Below are positions 35,464 through 44,864 of a stretch of 64,000 nt of DNA, in pieces. The DNA is from JACMRI01 sp043778625. Lineage in GTDB: Bacteria > Bacteroidota > Bacteroidia > UBA4408. The stretch is from contig JAYWFU010000089.1 of assembly GCA_043778625.1 (NCBI GenBank), positions 10,191 through 74,190 on the forward strand, in the 5' to 3' direction. The stretch's first letter is position 1, and the number at the start of each line of letters is the position of its first letter. The translations under genes were made by a program, and so were the position numbers. The notes under the pieces were generated by a model. It was given only the letters and a program-made list of their open reading frames with translations. It had not been told where the DNA came from and ran no database searches.

Positions 35464-36370
35464 CGTTGTACACCTTGGTTAAGCCCTGTTGTAAGTTAAT
35501 GGTGTGTTTCCAACCCAAACTATGTATTTTGTCCACGTTCATTAGCTTGCGTGGTGTGCCGTCAGGTTTATTAGTGTTAAACACCAACTTGCCTGTGTAA
35601 TCAATAACTTTACTTATTAGCTGCGCAACATCAGCAATGCTTATGTCCTCGCCAGTACCTATGTTTACAAGCCCTTCGGCATTATAATTATATAGTAAAT
35701 ATACGCAAGCTTGTGCCAAATCATCAGCGTGCAAAAACTCACGTTTTACCTTGCCCGACCCCCACACTTCTACCGTAGGTAAGTTATTAATTTTAGCGGT
35801 ATGTATTTTGCGAATTAATGCAGGCAGTACATGCGAGTTTTCTAAATCATAATTATCGTTAGGCCCATACAAATTAGTGGGCATAGCACTAATAAAATTA
35901 CAGCCGTACTGCGCACGGTACGCATCACACATTTTTACACCTGCTATTTTGGCTATGGCATACGGTTCGTTAGTGGGTTCTAAAACGCCTGTTAGCAGGT
36001 CGGTTTCTGTCATGGGTTGTGGTGCAAATTTTGGATAAATACACGACGACCCTAAGAACAATAATTTACTTACCCCTTGTACATAGCTTTGATGAATTAC
36101 GTTGTTTTGTATCATCATGTTTTCATAAATAAATTGCCCTCTGTACGTATTATTAGCCATAATACCGCCTACTTTAGCGGCTGCCAGTACCACATAATTA
36201 GGTTTTTCTTTGGCCATCATTTCGGCTACCGCTGCCTGATTAGTTAAGTCTAACTGGGCATGAGTGTAGGTAATAAAATTACTAAATCCTTGCGCTTGTA
36301 AGGCACGCATAATAGCCGACCCCACCATACCTCTATGTCCTGCTATGTATATTTTATCCGTTGTTGTCAA
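35438..36370 (-). CDS. fcl: GDP-L-fucose synthase
   Basis: A 310-residue extended short-chain dehydrogenase. The NADP site is GHRGMVG (11-17). The catalytic set is Ser108/Ser109 with Cys110 (GSSCIYPK), Tyr137 and Lys141 (YAIAK), near the Ser107-Tyr136-Lys140 of the Escherichia coli enzyme. It converts GDP-4-keto-6-deoxymannose to GDP-L-fucose, so the polysaccharide made here probably contains fucose or a derivative. The usual partner gmd is absent from the window. Confidence 0.93.
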   Translation of the reverse strand: MTTTDKIYIAGHRGMVGSAIMRALQAQGFSNFITYTHAQLDLTNQAAVAEMMAKEKPNYVVLAAAKVGGIMANNTYRGQFIYENMMIQNNVIHQSYVQGVSKLLFLGSSCIYPKFAPQPMTETDLLTGVLEPTNEPYAIAKIAGVKMCDAYRAQYGCNFISAMPTNLYGPNDNYDLENSHVLPALIRKIHTAKINNLPTVEVWGSGKVKREFLHADDLAQACVYLLYNYNAEGLVNIGTGEDISIADVAQLISKVIDYTGKLVFNTNKPDGTPRKLMNVDKIHSLGWKHTINLQQGLTKVYNDVLQQQLF

Positions 36371-36414
36371 TGTGTTATATGTGTGTGTTTAAATAAAATG
36401 ATTGCTATGGTAAA

Positions 36415-39400
36415 CTACCCTATTTTAATACCAAGTACCGTAATGTCGTCTATTTGCTCGCCATCTCCCTTAAAATCATTTAAGGCTTTGTGCAGCAATG
36501 CTACTTGTATGCGTGTAGGTTTGGTATTAATGTCTGTTAATAATTGTTTGAATTTAGCTGGGTAAAATTTCTTACCGTCTGCACCTCCACGCTGGTCGGC
36601 ATAGCCATCGCTCGATAAATAAATGGCATCTCCTTTTTGTAATTGTATGGTGTGGTTATCGTATAGGTCTTCTTGAGTTTTAAAAAACATTTTTCCAATA
36701 GGTATTTTATTGGCTTTGTATTCAATTAACTCGTTGTTACGTACCAAATACAATGGCATAAATGCGCCTGCATACACTAGTTCATTTTTATCAAAATCAA
36801 TGCTACAAAATGCTATATCCATACCGTCTTGTAGCATAGCCTCGTCATTGTGTTGTTTGTTGAGTTGTGCACTTAGTCCGTTTTTTAAGGCGTGTAATAC
36901 TTTACTTGGCGATATGTATGCCGTGGCATTATTGATGATTTCATTTAATAAATTATAGCCCATAATACTCATCATTGCCCCTGGTACTCCATGGCCTGTG
37001 CAATCGGCTAGGGCAAAGTATAGGCTGTTTTTGTTACGCTTTAGCCAATAAAAATCTCCACTAACAATATCTTTGGGTTGAAAGAAAATAAAGGCATCTC
37101 GCAGTTCGTTTTCAAGTTCGTTTTCGGTAACAAATAACGAACTTTGTATACGCTTAGCATAATCAATACTGTCCGTAATATTAGTGTTCTTACGTTCGAG
37201 TTCTACTTTTTGTAGTTCTACATTTTCTTTTTCGGTATTTAGCTCTTTGGTACGAAGTGCCACCTGTGTTTCGAGTAATTTGTTGGTATTACGCAAACGC
37301 TTAGTACGTGTTACAAATATTCCAACCACTGTACCAATAATAGCAAGTATTGCTAATAAATTAAACCACCACGTACGGTAAAATGGAGGATGAATAGTAA
37401 AGTTGTATTTTTTAATTTCGCTCCATTTCATGTTATGATTAGCAGCTCGCACCGTAAATGTGTAAGTACCTGCTGGTAAGTTGTTGTAGGTTACACTATT
37501 ACGCTGTGCAAATGGTAGCCATGTTTTGTCAAAACCATCTAAGTAATATTGATACGCTACTTCCTTAGGGCGAGTAAGGCTTGCTCCAATAAACTCAAAC
37601 GTAAGTTGGTTTTCATCGTACGAGTAGCTTGCATCGGCATTAATTAATTGTTTTTTAAAATTAACCAACGGCAACCCTAATGATAGTATTGGAGGCTTGT
37701 TGGTGTTGCGCAAAGCATTAGGCTTGTACTTAACCAAGCCTATAATTGTGCCTAACCAAATGTTATTGTCCCCATCAGTACACACTGAATTTGGGTTAAT
37801 TTCTACCCCCAAAAAACCATCGTATTTATTGTAATGTTTATAATCGTTAGTAGTTAAGTTTAATTTATCAATACCTGTGGGAGTGCCTATCCATAGGTTG
37901 TCTTGCACATCGGTTTGTAATAAATAAATTAATGATTGCTTGTCTTTAAAGGAGGCTTCTGCTGTAAACTTTCCGTTGCTGTATTTGTACAAGCCATGTT
38001 CGTAAGTGCCTAACCAAATAGTTCCTTTTTTATCTTCGGTAATACTTAGTGTAAAATCGCTTGGATAGTTGTTGCGGTTATTATAAGTAGCCCATTGTGT
38101 ACCGTTCCATTTACTTAACTTTCCACCCAATACTCCTGCCCACATATTGTGCTTGCTATCCATAAATAATTGATACACATTATTGCCTCCCAAGCCGTTG
38201 GCTATAATATAATGCGCTAATGCGTTGGTAGTAGCGTTGTAGGTATATATACCCTCGTGGTTGGTAGCTATCCAAATATTTTGTTGTGAATCGGCAGTTA
38301 TAGCGTACACTTCCTTACATGGTATAGCAGTAATACTAACGGCTTGCTTAGTATCAGGGTTATACACGCTTACACCTTGCCCGTAATTACTGTACCAAAT
38401 TTTGCCATTATCATCTTGATACAAAGCGGTAGTATTTTTTAATTCGCTTGAGTAATTATCTGTAATTAATTCAAATTTATTCTGGTTGCTATTAGGCATA
38501 GTAGTCATGTGGTACAATCCGCCATCGGTACCTAACCACAATGATTTGTCGCGCTTATCGGTTATTACACTCCAAACAATAGTATTTTTTAGTCCTTCAA
38601 AATTGCCATAAATTTCAAACTGTTCGTCAAAGTATTGGTTGAGTTTAAACAGTGTACCAATCCAAATATTTTTTTCGTTATCCTCCGTAAAACAATTTAC
38701 CTTATCGTTGCTCAACCCATGGTTAGTGTTAATTTGTTGCAATACAGCACCTTGGTAATTAGCTTGTTCTAATTGAGCAATTAATTTGCATGCTCCCTTG
38801 CTATTAGTACCTACGTACAAGGCTTTGTTAGTGGCGTACAGGCTTTTAACGTAGGTGTCGGTTAGCCCATCGGTTGCAGTATAAGTTTTAAGTAAAGCGG
38901 TTGCTCCAATATCAAAACTAAGCAAGCCTTTATTGTTAGTGCCTACATATATTTTGTTATTAAATGTGGTAATGCTTGTAGCTATTGAACCTATAAATAC
39001 ATCGTTTAATATTAAACGTTGCGCCTGCATATTGCCTTTAGTTATTTTTATGCGATACACACCGTCATCGGTTGCTGCCAGTATTGCGTTGTTTACTAGT
39101 GTAAGTTGGTTGCAACGTAAGGCGTTATAGTTACTCAAGCTAATTTTGTACAACGAGCCACGCCCTGTGTATTCGTGGGTATTTATTTCGCTACTGCTTG
39201 GTTTGTAATACAGTACGCCTTGCCCTAGTGTGGCTATCCATATACCTTGCGCCTTATCAGTAACGATGGCTGTTATAGGTGTATTTATATCAATAATACC
39301 AAAGGTTAGTTTGGCTATTTTTTTGCTACTAATGTTTATTACACTTATGCCACCACCCGTGTGCCCCACTAATAACTGCTGATATGGAGTTATGTGCAAC

Positions 39401-39654
39401 GCACTTACACGATTTTCGTGCAAGCCATTTAAGCGATTGTAAGTGGTAAATGCCACTCCGTTGTATGCCGTTACTCCACTCATAGTGCCTACCCAAACAC
39501 TGCCTAAGGTATCGCTACTTAATGCCGTAATGCTTGATTGTGGCATACCATCTTCAATACCAAACTGATTAAAGTTAAGCGATTGCGAATGTGATTGTGT
39601 AGTAACAAACACAACTAGTAATAATGAATAAATTATTTTTTTAACTACAACCAT
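36415..39654 (-). CDS. Two-component-type propeller sensor with SpoIIE-family PP2C phosphatase
   Basis: A 1079-residue protein. Order: signal peptide (to ~24); two 7-blade-type propellers made of repeats such as GSVWVGTMSGVTAYNG, NIWIGTLFKLNQYF and GTIWLGTYEHGLYKYS (~30-660); a Y_Y_Y domain (NLPAGTYTFTVRAANHN, ~690-755); one transmembrane helix (FNLLAILAIIGTVVGIFV); a coiled coil (~790-850); and a SpoIIE phosphatase domain with VSGDFYWLKRN, ALADCTGHGVPGAMMS and AIYLSSDGYADQRGG. It probably senses an extracellular or periplasmic signal and dephosphorylates a Ser/Thr-phosphorylated cytoplasmic partner. It starts exactly at the stop of the upstream gene (TAATG). Confidence 0.88.
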   Translation of the reverse strand: MVVVKKIIYSLLLVVFVTTQSHSQSLNFNQFGIEDGMPQSSITALSSDTLGSVWVGTMSGVTAYNGVAFTTYNRLNGLHENRVSALHITPYQQLLVGHTGGGISVINISSKKIAKLTFGIIDINTPITAIVTDKAQGIWIATLGQGVLYYKPSSSEINTHEYTGRGSLYKISLSNYNALRCNQLTLVNNAILAATDDGVYRIKITKGNMQAQRLILNDVFIGSIATSITTFNNKIYVGTNNKGLLSFDIGATALLKTYTATDGLTDTYVKSLYATNKALYVGTNSKGACKLIAQLEQANYQGAVLQQINTNHGLSNDKVNCFTEDNEKNIWIGTLFKLNQYFDEQFEIYGNFEGLKNTIVWSVITDKRDKSLWLGTDGGLYHMTTMPNSNQNKFELITDNYSSELKNTTALYQDDNGKIWYSNYGQGVSVYNPDTKQAVSITAIPCKEVYAITADSQQNIWIATNHEGIYTYNATTNALAHYIIANGLGGNNVYQLFMDSKHNMWAGVLGGKLSKWNGTQWATYNNRNNYPSDFTLSITEDKKGTIWLGTYEHGLYKYSNGKFTAEASFKDKQSLIYLLQTDVQDNLWIGTPTGIDKLNLTTNDYKHYNKYDGFLGVEINPNSVCTDGDNNIWLGTIIGLVKYKPNALRNTNKPPILSLGLPLVNFKKQLINADASYSYDENQLTFEFIGASLTRPKEVAYQYYLDGFDKTWLPFAQRNSVTYNNLPAGTYTFTVRAANHNMKWSEIKKYNFTIHPPFYRTWWFNLLAILAIIGTVVGIFVTRTKRLRNTNKLLETQVALRTKELNTEKENVELQKVELERKNTNITDSIDYAKRIQSSLFVTENELENELRDAFIFFQPKDIVSGDFYWLKRNKNSLYFALADCTGHGVPGAMMSIMGYNLLNEIINNATAYISPSKVLHALKNGLSAQLNKQHNDEAMLQDGMDIAFCSIDFDKNELVYAGAFMPLYLVRNNELIEYKANKIPIGKMFFKTQEDLYDNHTIQLQKGDAIYLSSDGYADQRGGADGKKFYPAKFKQLLTDINTKPTRIQVALLHKALNDFKGDGEQIDDITVLGIKIG

Positions 39655-40496
39655 TATTTATTTTGTTTAGCGTGTACTTGTTTTTGATAGTTAGCAATAG
39701 TGGCGTAAAGGCTGGTAATGGGGTTGCCCGACTCGTCAATAATTTGTTTGTTACGGCTTAATTGTCGCTGTAATTTGTTTTTGTAATTACTTTCGGCCTT
39801 AGTATCCATGCTTATTACGTATTGTTTTAGTGCAGTAGCATTAGTAGCAAAATCGCTATTGATGCGAGTTACTGCTTTTATACTTTCTAGCTTACTGGCA
39901 ACAGTTTGTACGGTTGATTTTATGGGCGTAACAATTATTGCAGTATCAATAGTTGTGGGGTTTATTACTGCTACGTTTTTACTACTATCGTTGGTAGCAT
40001 TAGTGTTTACGGTGGTTGTAGGTGTTTTTATTATTGGGTTAGTTATAATAGGCTCTTCAGTTTTAATGGGCGGTTCAATAGCTACCGCTTCAGTTTTGTA
40101 GTTTACCATTTCTACAAAATTTTTGTATCTACTATAAGTTACAAGCACACCTACTGTGGTATTAGTTAAGTTTAACGGTATGTTGTAGGCATATTCTCCG
40201 CTTATTATTTCGGTAGTAATGTTGCGGGTATTAAACAATACAATACGTGTTTGATAATTAGTAGCCGTAGCCACAATTTTATATTCGGTATTGGCATTAA
40301 GTGTAATATAAAATGCCCCGTCAGTCTTGGTTATAATAGTTTGATCAGCAATGTTAGTACCTGTAATTTTTAGCGTAGCATTAGTTATGGGTGCATTAGT
40401 ATTATCCAACACTCGCCCTTGTATGGCTAATGCCAAGGCTTGCGAAGCACTACCTAGCACTACCAATATACTAAAAACTAAACAACGCATACTCAT
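39654..40496 (-). CDS. Secreted protein with carboxypeptidase-regulatory-like fold
   Basis: A 280-residue protein with a signal peptide (to about SQALALA). Residues 24-105 look like a CarboxypepD_reg beta sandwich (IQGRVLDNTNAPITNATLKI, then TKTDGAFYITLNANTEYKIV). The rest is low-complexity Thr/Val/Asn-rich sequence and a Lys/Gln-rich C-terminus. No enzyme motif is seen. Its stop overlaps the ATG of the propeller-phosphatase gene (TAATG), so the two are coupled; it might be a periplasmic partner of that sensor. Confidence 0.65.
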   Translation of the reverse strand: MSMRCLVFSILVVLGSASQALALAIQGRVLDNTNAPITNATLKITGTNIADQTIITKTDGAFYITLNANTEYKIVATATNYQTRIVLFNTRNITTEIISGEYAYNIPLNLTNTTVGVLVTYSRYKNFVEMVNYKTEAVAIEPPIKTEEPIITNPIIKTPTTTVNTNATNDSSKNVAVINPTTIDTAIIVTPIKSTVQTVASKLESIKAVTRINSDFATNATALKQYVISMDTKAESNYKNKLQRQLSRNKQIIDESGNPITSLYATIANYQKQVHAKQNK

Positions 40497-40511
40497 TATT
40501 TTATGGAGGAG

Positions 40512-41549
40512 TTAAACTTTTTGTTTTAATTCATGCTCAATAAAACGCACCTTATTGGCTAGTTCTGATAATCCTCTAAAATGTACGTAGGCACGCTTGT
40601 AATCCCCAATGGCAAAGGCTGGCGAACCTTGCAGTATTATGCCTTCGTCTTTAATACTACTACCAATACCTGATTGTGCGGCTATCTTAACTCCATTAGC
40701 AATGGTTAAATGCCCTACTATACCTACCTGCCCACCAATCATGCAATTGCTACCTATTTTAGTACTACCTGCTACGCCTGTTTGGGCTGCTATTACTGTG
40801 TTTTCGCCTATCTCTACATTATGCGCTATCTGTATTAGGTTATCTAATTTTACTCCCTTGCGTATAATGGTTGAACCTAGTGTGGCACGGTCAATGGTGG
40901 TATTGGCGCCTATCTCCACATAATCTTCTAATATAACATTGCCTATTTGTGGCACTTTAGCATAATTATTTTCGCTATTAGGCGCAAATCCAAACCCATC
41001 TCCCCCTACAATACTCCCGCTGTGTAAAGTGCAGTTAGCGCCAATTACACAGCCAGTGTATATTTTTACGCCTGCATATATAGTGGTGTTGTCGCCTACG
41101 GTTACCCCATCGCCTAGGTAAGCCTGCGGATATATTTTTACGTTGTTGCCTATGGTTACATTTTCGCCTAGGTAAGCAAATGCGCCTACATATACGTTAG
41201 TACCCACCGTAGCTGATTTTGCTATAAAACTAGGTTGTTCAATACCTGTTTTATTTTGGATATATTGGTTGTATACAGCTAATAATTGGGCAAATGCAGT
41301 GCGGGCTTCGGGTACACGTATAAGCGTACATCCTAATGGTAATGGGCGTTCGGGTACAAAATCGTTATTAACTATAACTATGCTTGCTTGCGTGTCGTAA
41401 ATATAGGGTGCATACGCCATATTACCCAAAAAACTCAAGCCTCCTGATTTTCCCTCTTCTATTTTGCATAGGGTAGATACGCTTTGTGTGGCGTTGCCCT
41501 CTACTGTGCCTGCTATTAATTGTGCTATTTGTTGTGCTGTAAATATCAT
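40512..41549 (-). CDS. lpxD: UDP-3-O-(3-hydroxyacyl)glucosamine N-acyltransferase
   Basis: A 345-residue lipid A enzyme when started at ATG 41549 ([20 protein letters not shown]); the ATG 60 bp upstream adds an unlikely hydrophobic stretch. The N-terminal uridine-binding domain is at ~1-100. A left-handed beta helix of hexapeptide repeats follows ([20 protein letters not shown], then [17 protein letters not shown]). The catalytic His is in [11 protein letters not shown] and [19 protein letters not shown] is the substrate loop. It adds the N-linked acyl chain in the third step of lipid A synthesis. It lies 15 bp upstream of the regulatory-fold gene. Confidence 0.93.
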   Translation of the reverse strand: MIFTAQQIAQLIAGTVEGNATQSVSTLCKIEEGKSGGLSFLGNMAYAPYIYDTQASIVIVNNDFVPERPLPLGCTLIRVPEARTAFAQLLAVYNQYIQNKTGIEQPSFIAKSATVGTNVYVGAFAYLGENVTIGNNVKIYPQAYLGDGVTVGDNTTIYAGVKIYTGCVIGANCTLHSGSIVGGDGFGFAPNSENNYAKVPQIGNVILEDYVEIGANTTIDRATLGSTIIRKGVKLDNLIQIAHNVEIGENTVIAAQTGVAGSTKIGSNCMIGGQVGIVGHLTIANGVKIAAQSGIGSSIKDEGIILQGSPAFAIGDYKRAYVHFRGLSELANKVRFIEHELKQKV

Positions 41550-41692
41550 ATAGTGTGTTAGTAATATTAGTGAGTATAGAAATTTTATGTATTGTATAAA
41601 AATAAGCATAAATAACTAAACACCGTGTGTTATTGAACGTAATAATTTGCACTTTTGAACTAGTAAAACAAAACATACAAATTACACACCCC

Positions 41693-41944
41693 ATGAGCAA
41701 CTTGAGTAATAACGACATTATGAAAAAACTACGTGTAGCCCTGCAATTACGCAACGAAGACATTGTAGAAATATGTAAATTAGTGGAGTTTAAAATAACA
41801 ATAAGTGAACTTGGCGCAATGTTTAGAGCCGACGACCACCCTAACTTTAAACCCTGTGGCGACCAAATACTACGTAATTTCCTAAACGGATTAGTTATTT
41901 ACAAACGTGGCCCCATGGAAAAAAAGCCAGCGGTTAAGGAATAA
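41693..41944 (+). CDS. DUF1456 (YehS-family) protein
   Basis: An 83-residue protein from ATG 41693. It fits the DUF1456 pattern: NNDIMKKLRVALQLRNEDIV, then an acidic DDHPNFKPCGDQILRNFLNG and a final LVIYKRG. In longer YehS proteins this module occurs twice; here there is one copy. The function is unknown. It converges on the EVE-domain gene with a shared terminator between them. Confidence 0.8.
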   Translation: MSNLSNNDIMKKLRVALQLRNEDIVEICKLVEFKITISELGAMFRADDHPNFKPCGDQILRNFLNGLVIYKRGPMEKKPAVKE

Positions 41945-41980
41945 AGTATTAGGTGCCTTATGTTTTTTCTTGTAAATTAT

Positions 41981-42026
41981 AAAAATAGCGTTGCAAATAC
42001 TTACCGTACCTACAACGCTATTTTTT
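41981..42026. terminator. Bidirectional terminator
   Basis: A perfect 13-bp stem (AAAAATAGCGTTG at 41981-41993 and its complement at 42013-42025) with a 19-nt loop. It has A- and T-runs on both sides, between the converging DUF1456 and EVE genes. Confidence 0.82.
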
Positions 42027-42043
42027 AAATTATTTTAATACCG

Positions 42044-42457
42044 CTACACCACTGTATTACCTAGCTTGCAAATATAATCAAAGTGGTCTTTAGTAACAGG
42101 CATAACAGATAGGCGGGGTTGGCGAATTAAGCCCATGCTTTGTAACAGCTCCTCTTGTTTCATTTGAGCAAGAGTTACCGTTTGTTTAAATTTTTTGTGT
42201 ATGCCCAAGTCCACTACAAACCAACGAGGGTCGTTAATGGTAGGATCGTTGTAATGTTCGGTAACTACTTTGGCCACACCTACTACCTCCATACCTTCGT
42301 TGCTATGGTACCAAAGTACTAAGTCGCCTTTTTTCATTTCTTTAAGGCTATTACGTGCTTGGTAATTACGCACGCCGTCCCACATTGTTTTTTTTTCGAT
42401 GGTAAATGTATCCCAACTGTACTTGAACGGTTCCGATTTTACTAGCCAATAATTCAT
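42044..42457 (-). CDS. EVE-domain protein
   Basis: A 137-residue single-domain protein of the EVE/PUA-like group. It begins MNYWLVKSEPFKYSWDTF, continues with MWDGVRNYQARNSLKEMKKG and LVLWYHSNEGMEVVGVAKV, and ends LPRLSVMP-like (RQPRLSVMPVT). EVE domains bind modified bases or RNA; the substrate here is unknown. It lies 9 bp downstream of the aminotransferase gene on the same strand. Confidence 0.9.
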   Translation of the reverse strand: MNYWLVKSEPFKYSWDTFTIEKKTMWDGVRNYQARNSLKEMKKGDLVLWYHSNEGMEVVGVAKVVTEHYNDPTINDPRWFVVDLGIHKKFKQTVTLAQMKQEELLQSMGLIRQPRLSVMPVTKDHFDYICKLGNTVV

Positions 42458-42466
42458 TCTATTATT

Positions 42467-43660
42467 TTATTGTAAAATAGTTAATGCTTCCTTAATACGT
42501 TTAACCGATTCTATTAGCTTATCTTCGCTTGTTGCATAGCTAAACCGCACGTATCTATCATCGCCAAAGGCATCGCCTGATACTAAGGCTACGTGCGCAC
42601 GGTGCAGTAAAAACATACATAAATCGGACGAGTTGGTAATTTCAAAATCATCAATTTTTTTGCCGTAATACGCAGTTACATCAGGGAAAATATAAAACGC
42701 ACCTTGTGGTTTATTTATTTTAAAACCAGGTACAGCACTCAATAATTTTATCATTAAGTCGCGGCGTTTTTCAAATGCTTTGCACATATCCACAGTTACA
42801 CTAGGATTAGCCAACACGGCTGTAATAGCCGCCATTTGTGCCACTGAGCAAGTGCCTGAGGTAAACTGCCCTTGCATTTTTTCGCAGGCTTGTGCTATCC
42901 ACAACGGAGCTCCCATAAAGCCTATACGCCAGCCAGTCATGGCAAAGCCCTTGCTTACGCCGTTAACGGTTATGGTGCGGTCGTACACGTTGGCGAACGA
43001 AGCTAGGCTTGTGTGTTGGTTAGTAAAATTAATATGCTCGTATATTTCGTCGCTCATTATGTATAGCTCTTCGTGGGCAGCTACTACATCGGCTATGGCT
43101 TTAAGTTCGTTGGTGGTATACACACTACCTGTGGGGTTACAGGGCGAACTGTAAATTATTAATTTGCTTTTGGGTGTAATTACGGCTTGTAGTTGTGCGG
43201 CTGTAAATTTAAAATCGTCCTCAATATTAGTATTAATATATACTGGTATTCCGCCTGCAAGTTTTACAATCTCCACATAGCTTACCCAAGTTGGGGTAGG
43301 TATTATTACTTCGTCGCCTATATCTACCAATGCTAGCACAGCGTTAGCTATTGCTTGTTTGGCACCTGTTGATATTATTATTTGCTCTGACTTATAGGTA
43401 ATATTGTTATCACGTTTAAATTTTTCGGCAACAGCTTTACGCAAGTCGGCCATACCCGCTACTGGTGTGTATTTGGTGTAGCCTTCGTCAATTGCTTTTT
43501 TAGCAGCTTCTTTTATAAAATCGGGGGTGTCAAAATCGGGTTCGCCTATGCTTAGGCTTATTACATCAATGCCTTGCGCTTGTAGTTCGCGACTTTTACG
43601 TGCCATTGCTAGTGTTTGGCTTTCGTTAAAGCTACTCATTCTGCTCGCTAATTTTCCCAT
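42467..43660 (-). CDS. Pyridoxal-phosphate aminotransferase, aspartate aminotransferase type
   Basis: A 397-residue fold-type I, class I aminotransferase. I chose ATG 43660 (MGKLASRMSSFNESQTLAMA); the upstream ATG at 43723 adds 21 basic, unconserved residues. Motifs: SLSIGEPDFDTPDFI, SSPCNPTGSVY, the PLP lysine in SKGFAMTGWRIGF, and the substrate Arg in RYVRFSYA. It probably interconverts aspartate and oxaloacetate, although related members act on other substrates. Confidence 0.9.
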   Translation of the reverse strand: MGKLASRMSSFNESQTLAMARKSRELQAQGIDVISLSIGEPDFDTPDFIKEAAKKAIDEGYTKYTPVAGMADLRKAVAEKFKRDNNITYKSEQIIISTGAKQAIANAVLALVDIGDEVIIPTPTWVSYVEIVKLAGGIPVYINTNIEDDFKFTAAQLQAVITPKSKLIIYSSPCNPTGSVYTTNELKAIADVVAAHEELYIMSDEIYEHINFTNQHTSLASFANVYDRTITVNGVSKGFAMTGWRIGFMGAPLWIAQACEKMQGQFTSGTCSVAQMAAITAVLANPSVTVDMCKAFEKRRDLMIKLLSAVPGFKINKPQGAFYIFPDVTAYYGKKIDDFEITNSSDLCMFLLHRAHVALVSGDAFGDDRYVRFSYATSEDKLIESVKRIKEALTILQ

Positions 43661-43784
43661 AACTCTATATATCTTATTTTTAAATAATGTAATTACTGTT
43701 TTTTTTGTAATTGTAAAATGCAAATATAGCTAGTATTTCTAAACGCAATAATGCTTGTTGTACTTAGTTATTAAAAACAATGTG

Positions 43785-44858
43785 CTACGATGCAGCTACC
43801 ACTTGTGTTTGTACTAATTTGAGTTCGTGCTTGAGCAAAATACCTATAATGCGGAAATTAATTTCGGATTTAGTATCAATGTATAACTCCCATTCTATGG
43901 GCTTTATAAAGTAATAAAGCAATATATTAATGCTTCCCATGGCAAAATTATCAATGCGTATTTTTTGTTCGTTAGTGGTTTCGGAATGTTGCCCAATATA
44001 GACCTCAATTTCGGCTAATGCGTTTTTAAGTGTTTCAATATTATTGGGCTGTTGTAGCTGTAGCATTTGTTTTACACGGCGTTCGGTGCGTAGGCTTAGG
44101 TTATCGAGTTCGGCATCTACTATTTTTTTGTTGGGTACAATTAGTATTGTTTTTTCAAAGGTGCGTAATTTTGTGCTTCTAAACCCTATGCGTTCTACGG
44201 TGCCTGTGGTAGTACCAAATTGTACTACATCGCCTACGTGAAAGGGTTTATCCAAAAAGATAGTAAACGAACCTATCAAGTTTTCTAACGTTTCTTTGGC
44301 AGCTAATGCCACGGCTAACCCACCAATACCGAGCCCTGCCACTAGCGAGGCTATGTTAATGTGGAATAATGCACCTAGCACAAAAAACAACGACAGTATT
44401 ACTACAATAACTTTAATGCTTTCTTTAAAAAACGGAATTATTTGGTCGTCGAATTTACTGTCGCTTTTGGCAGACTTGCGTATTAATATTAATCCAAAAT
44501 AATCAACTACGCGCAACAACATCCACGTAAGTACTACTACTATAGCTACCTGAAAACCCTTGTTTAACAAGTAACGTAGCCCAAATTGTGTAGGTGGTGC
44601 TAAGTGCCAAGTACTAGGAAACGATAATTGATTAAACGCTATATACACATTTATTACCAATATAAAAAGCCCTAAGGGCTTGCGCACCAAGGGCACAAAA
44701 TCTTCAAAATGGGTTTCGGTACTATACTTTTGTAAGCCCTTGTACAGTAGGCGAGCGATTACTTTAGTAAATAATAATTGGCACAACAAGCCTACTACAA
44801 TAATTAATAACGCACTTAAATATTCTTGTACTGTATTGCCTAAAAAAATGTAATTCAT
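43785..44858 (-). CDS. MscS-family mechanosensitive channel
   Basis: A 357-residue membrane protein with about five N-terminal helices and the MscS core. The pore helix is Gly/Ala-rich (LVAGLGIGGLAVALAAKETL, ~170-190), followed by IGSFTIFLDKPFHVGDVVQF and TGTVERIGFRSTKLRTFEKT in the beta domain and IVPNKKIVDAELDNLS. It is predicted to release osmolytes on hypo-osmotic shock. It starts 6 bp after the stop of the DUF5723-like gene on the same strand. Confidence 0.93.
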   Translation of the reverse strand: MNYIFLGNTVQEYLSALLIIVVGLLCQLLFTKVIARLLYKGLQKYSTETHFEDFVPLVRKPLGLFILVINVYIAFNQLSFPSTWHLAPPTQFGLRYLLNKGFQVAIVVVLTWMLLRVVDYFGLILIRKSAKSDSKFDDQIIPFFKESIKVIVVILSLFFVLGALFHINIASLVAGLGIGGLAVALAAKETLENLIGSFTIFLDKPFHVGDVVQFGTTTGTVERIGFRSTKLRTFEKTILIVPNKKIVDAELDNLSLRTERRVKQMLQLQQPNNIETLKNALAEIEVYIGQHSETTNEQKIRIDNFAMGSINILLYYFIKPIEWELYIDTKSEINFRIIGILLKHELKLVQTQVVAAS

Positions 44859-44864
44859 TTGTGG

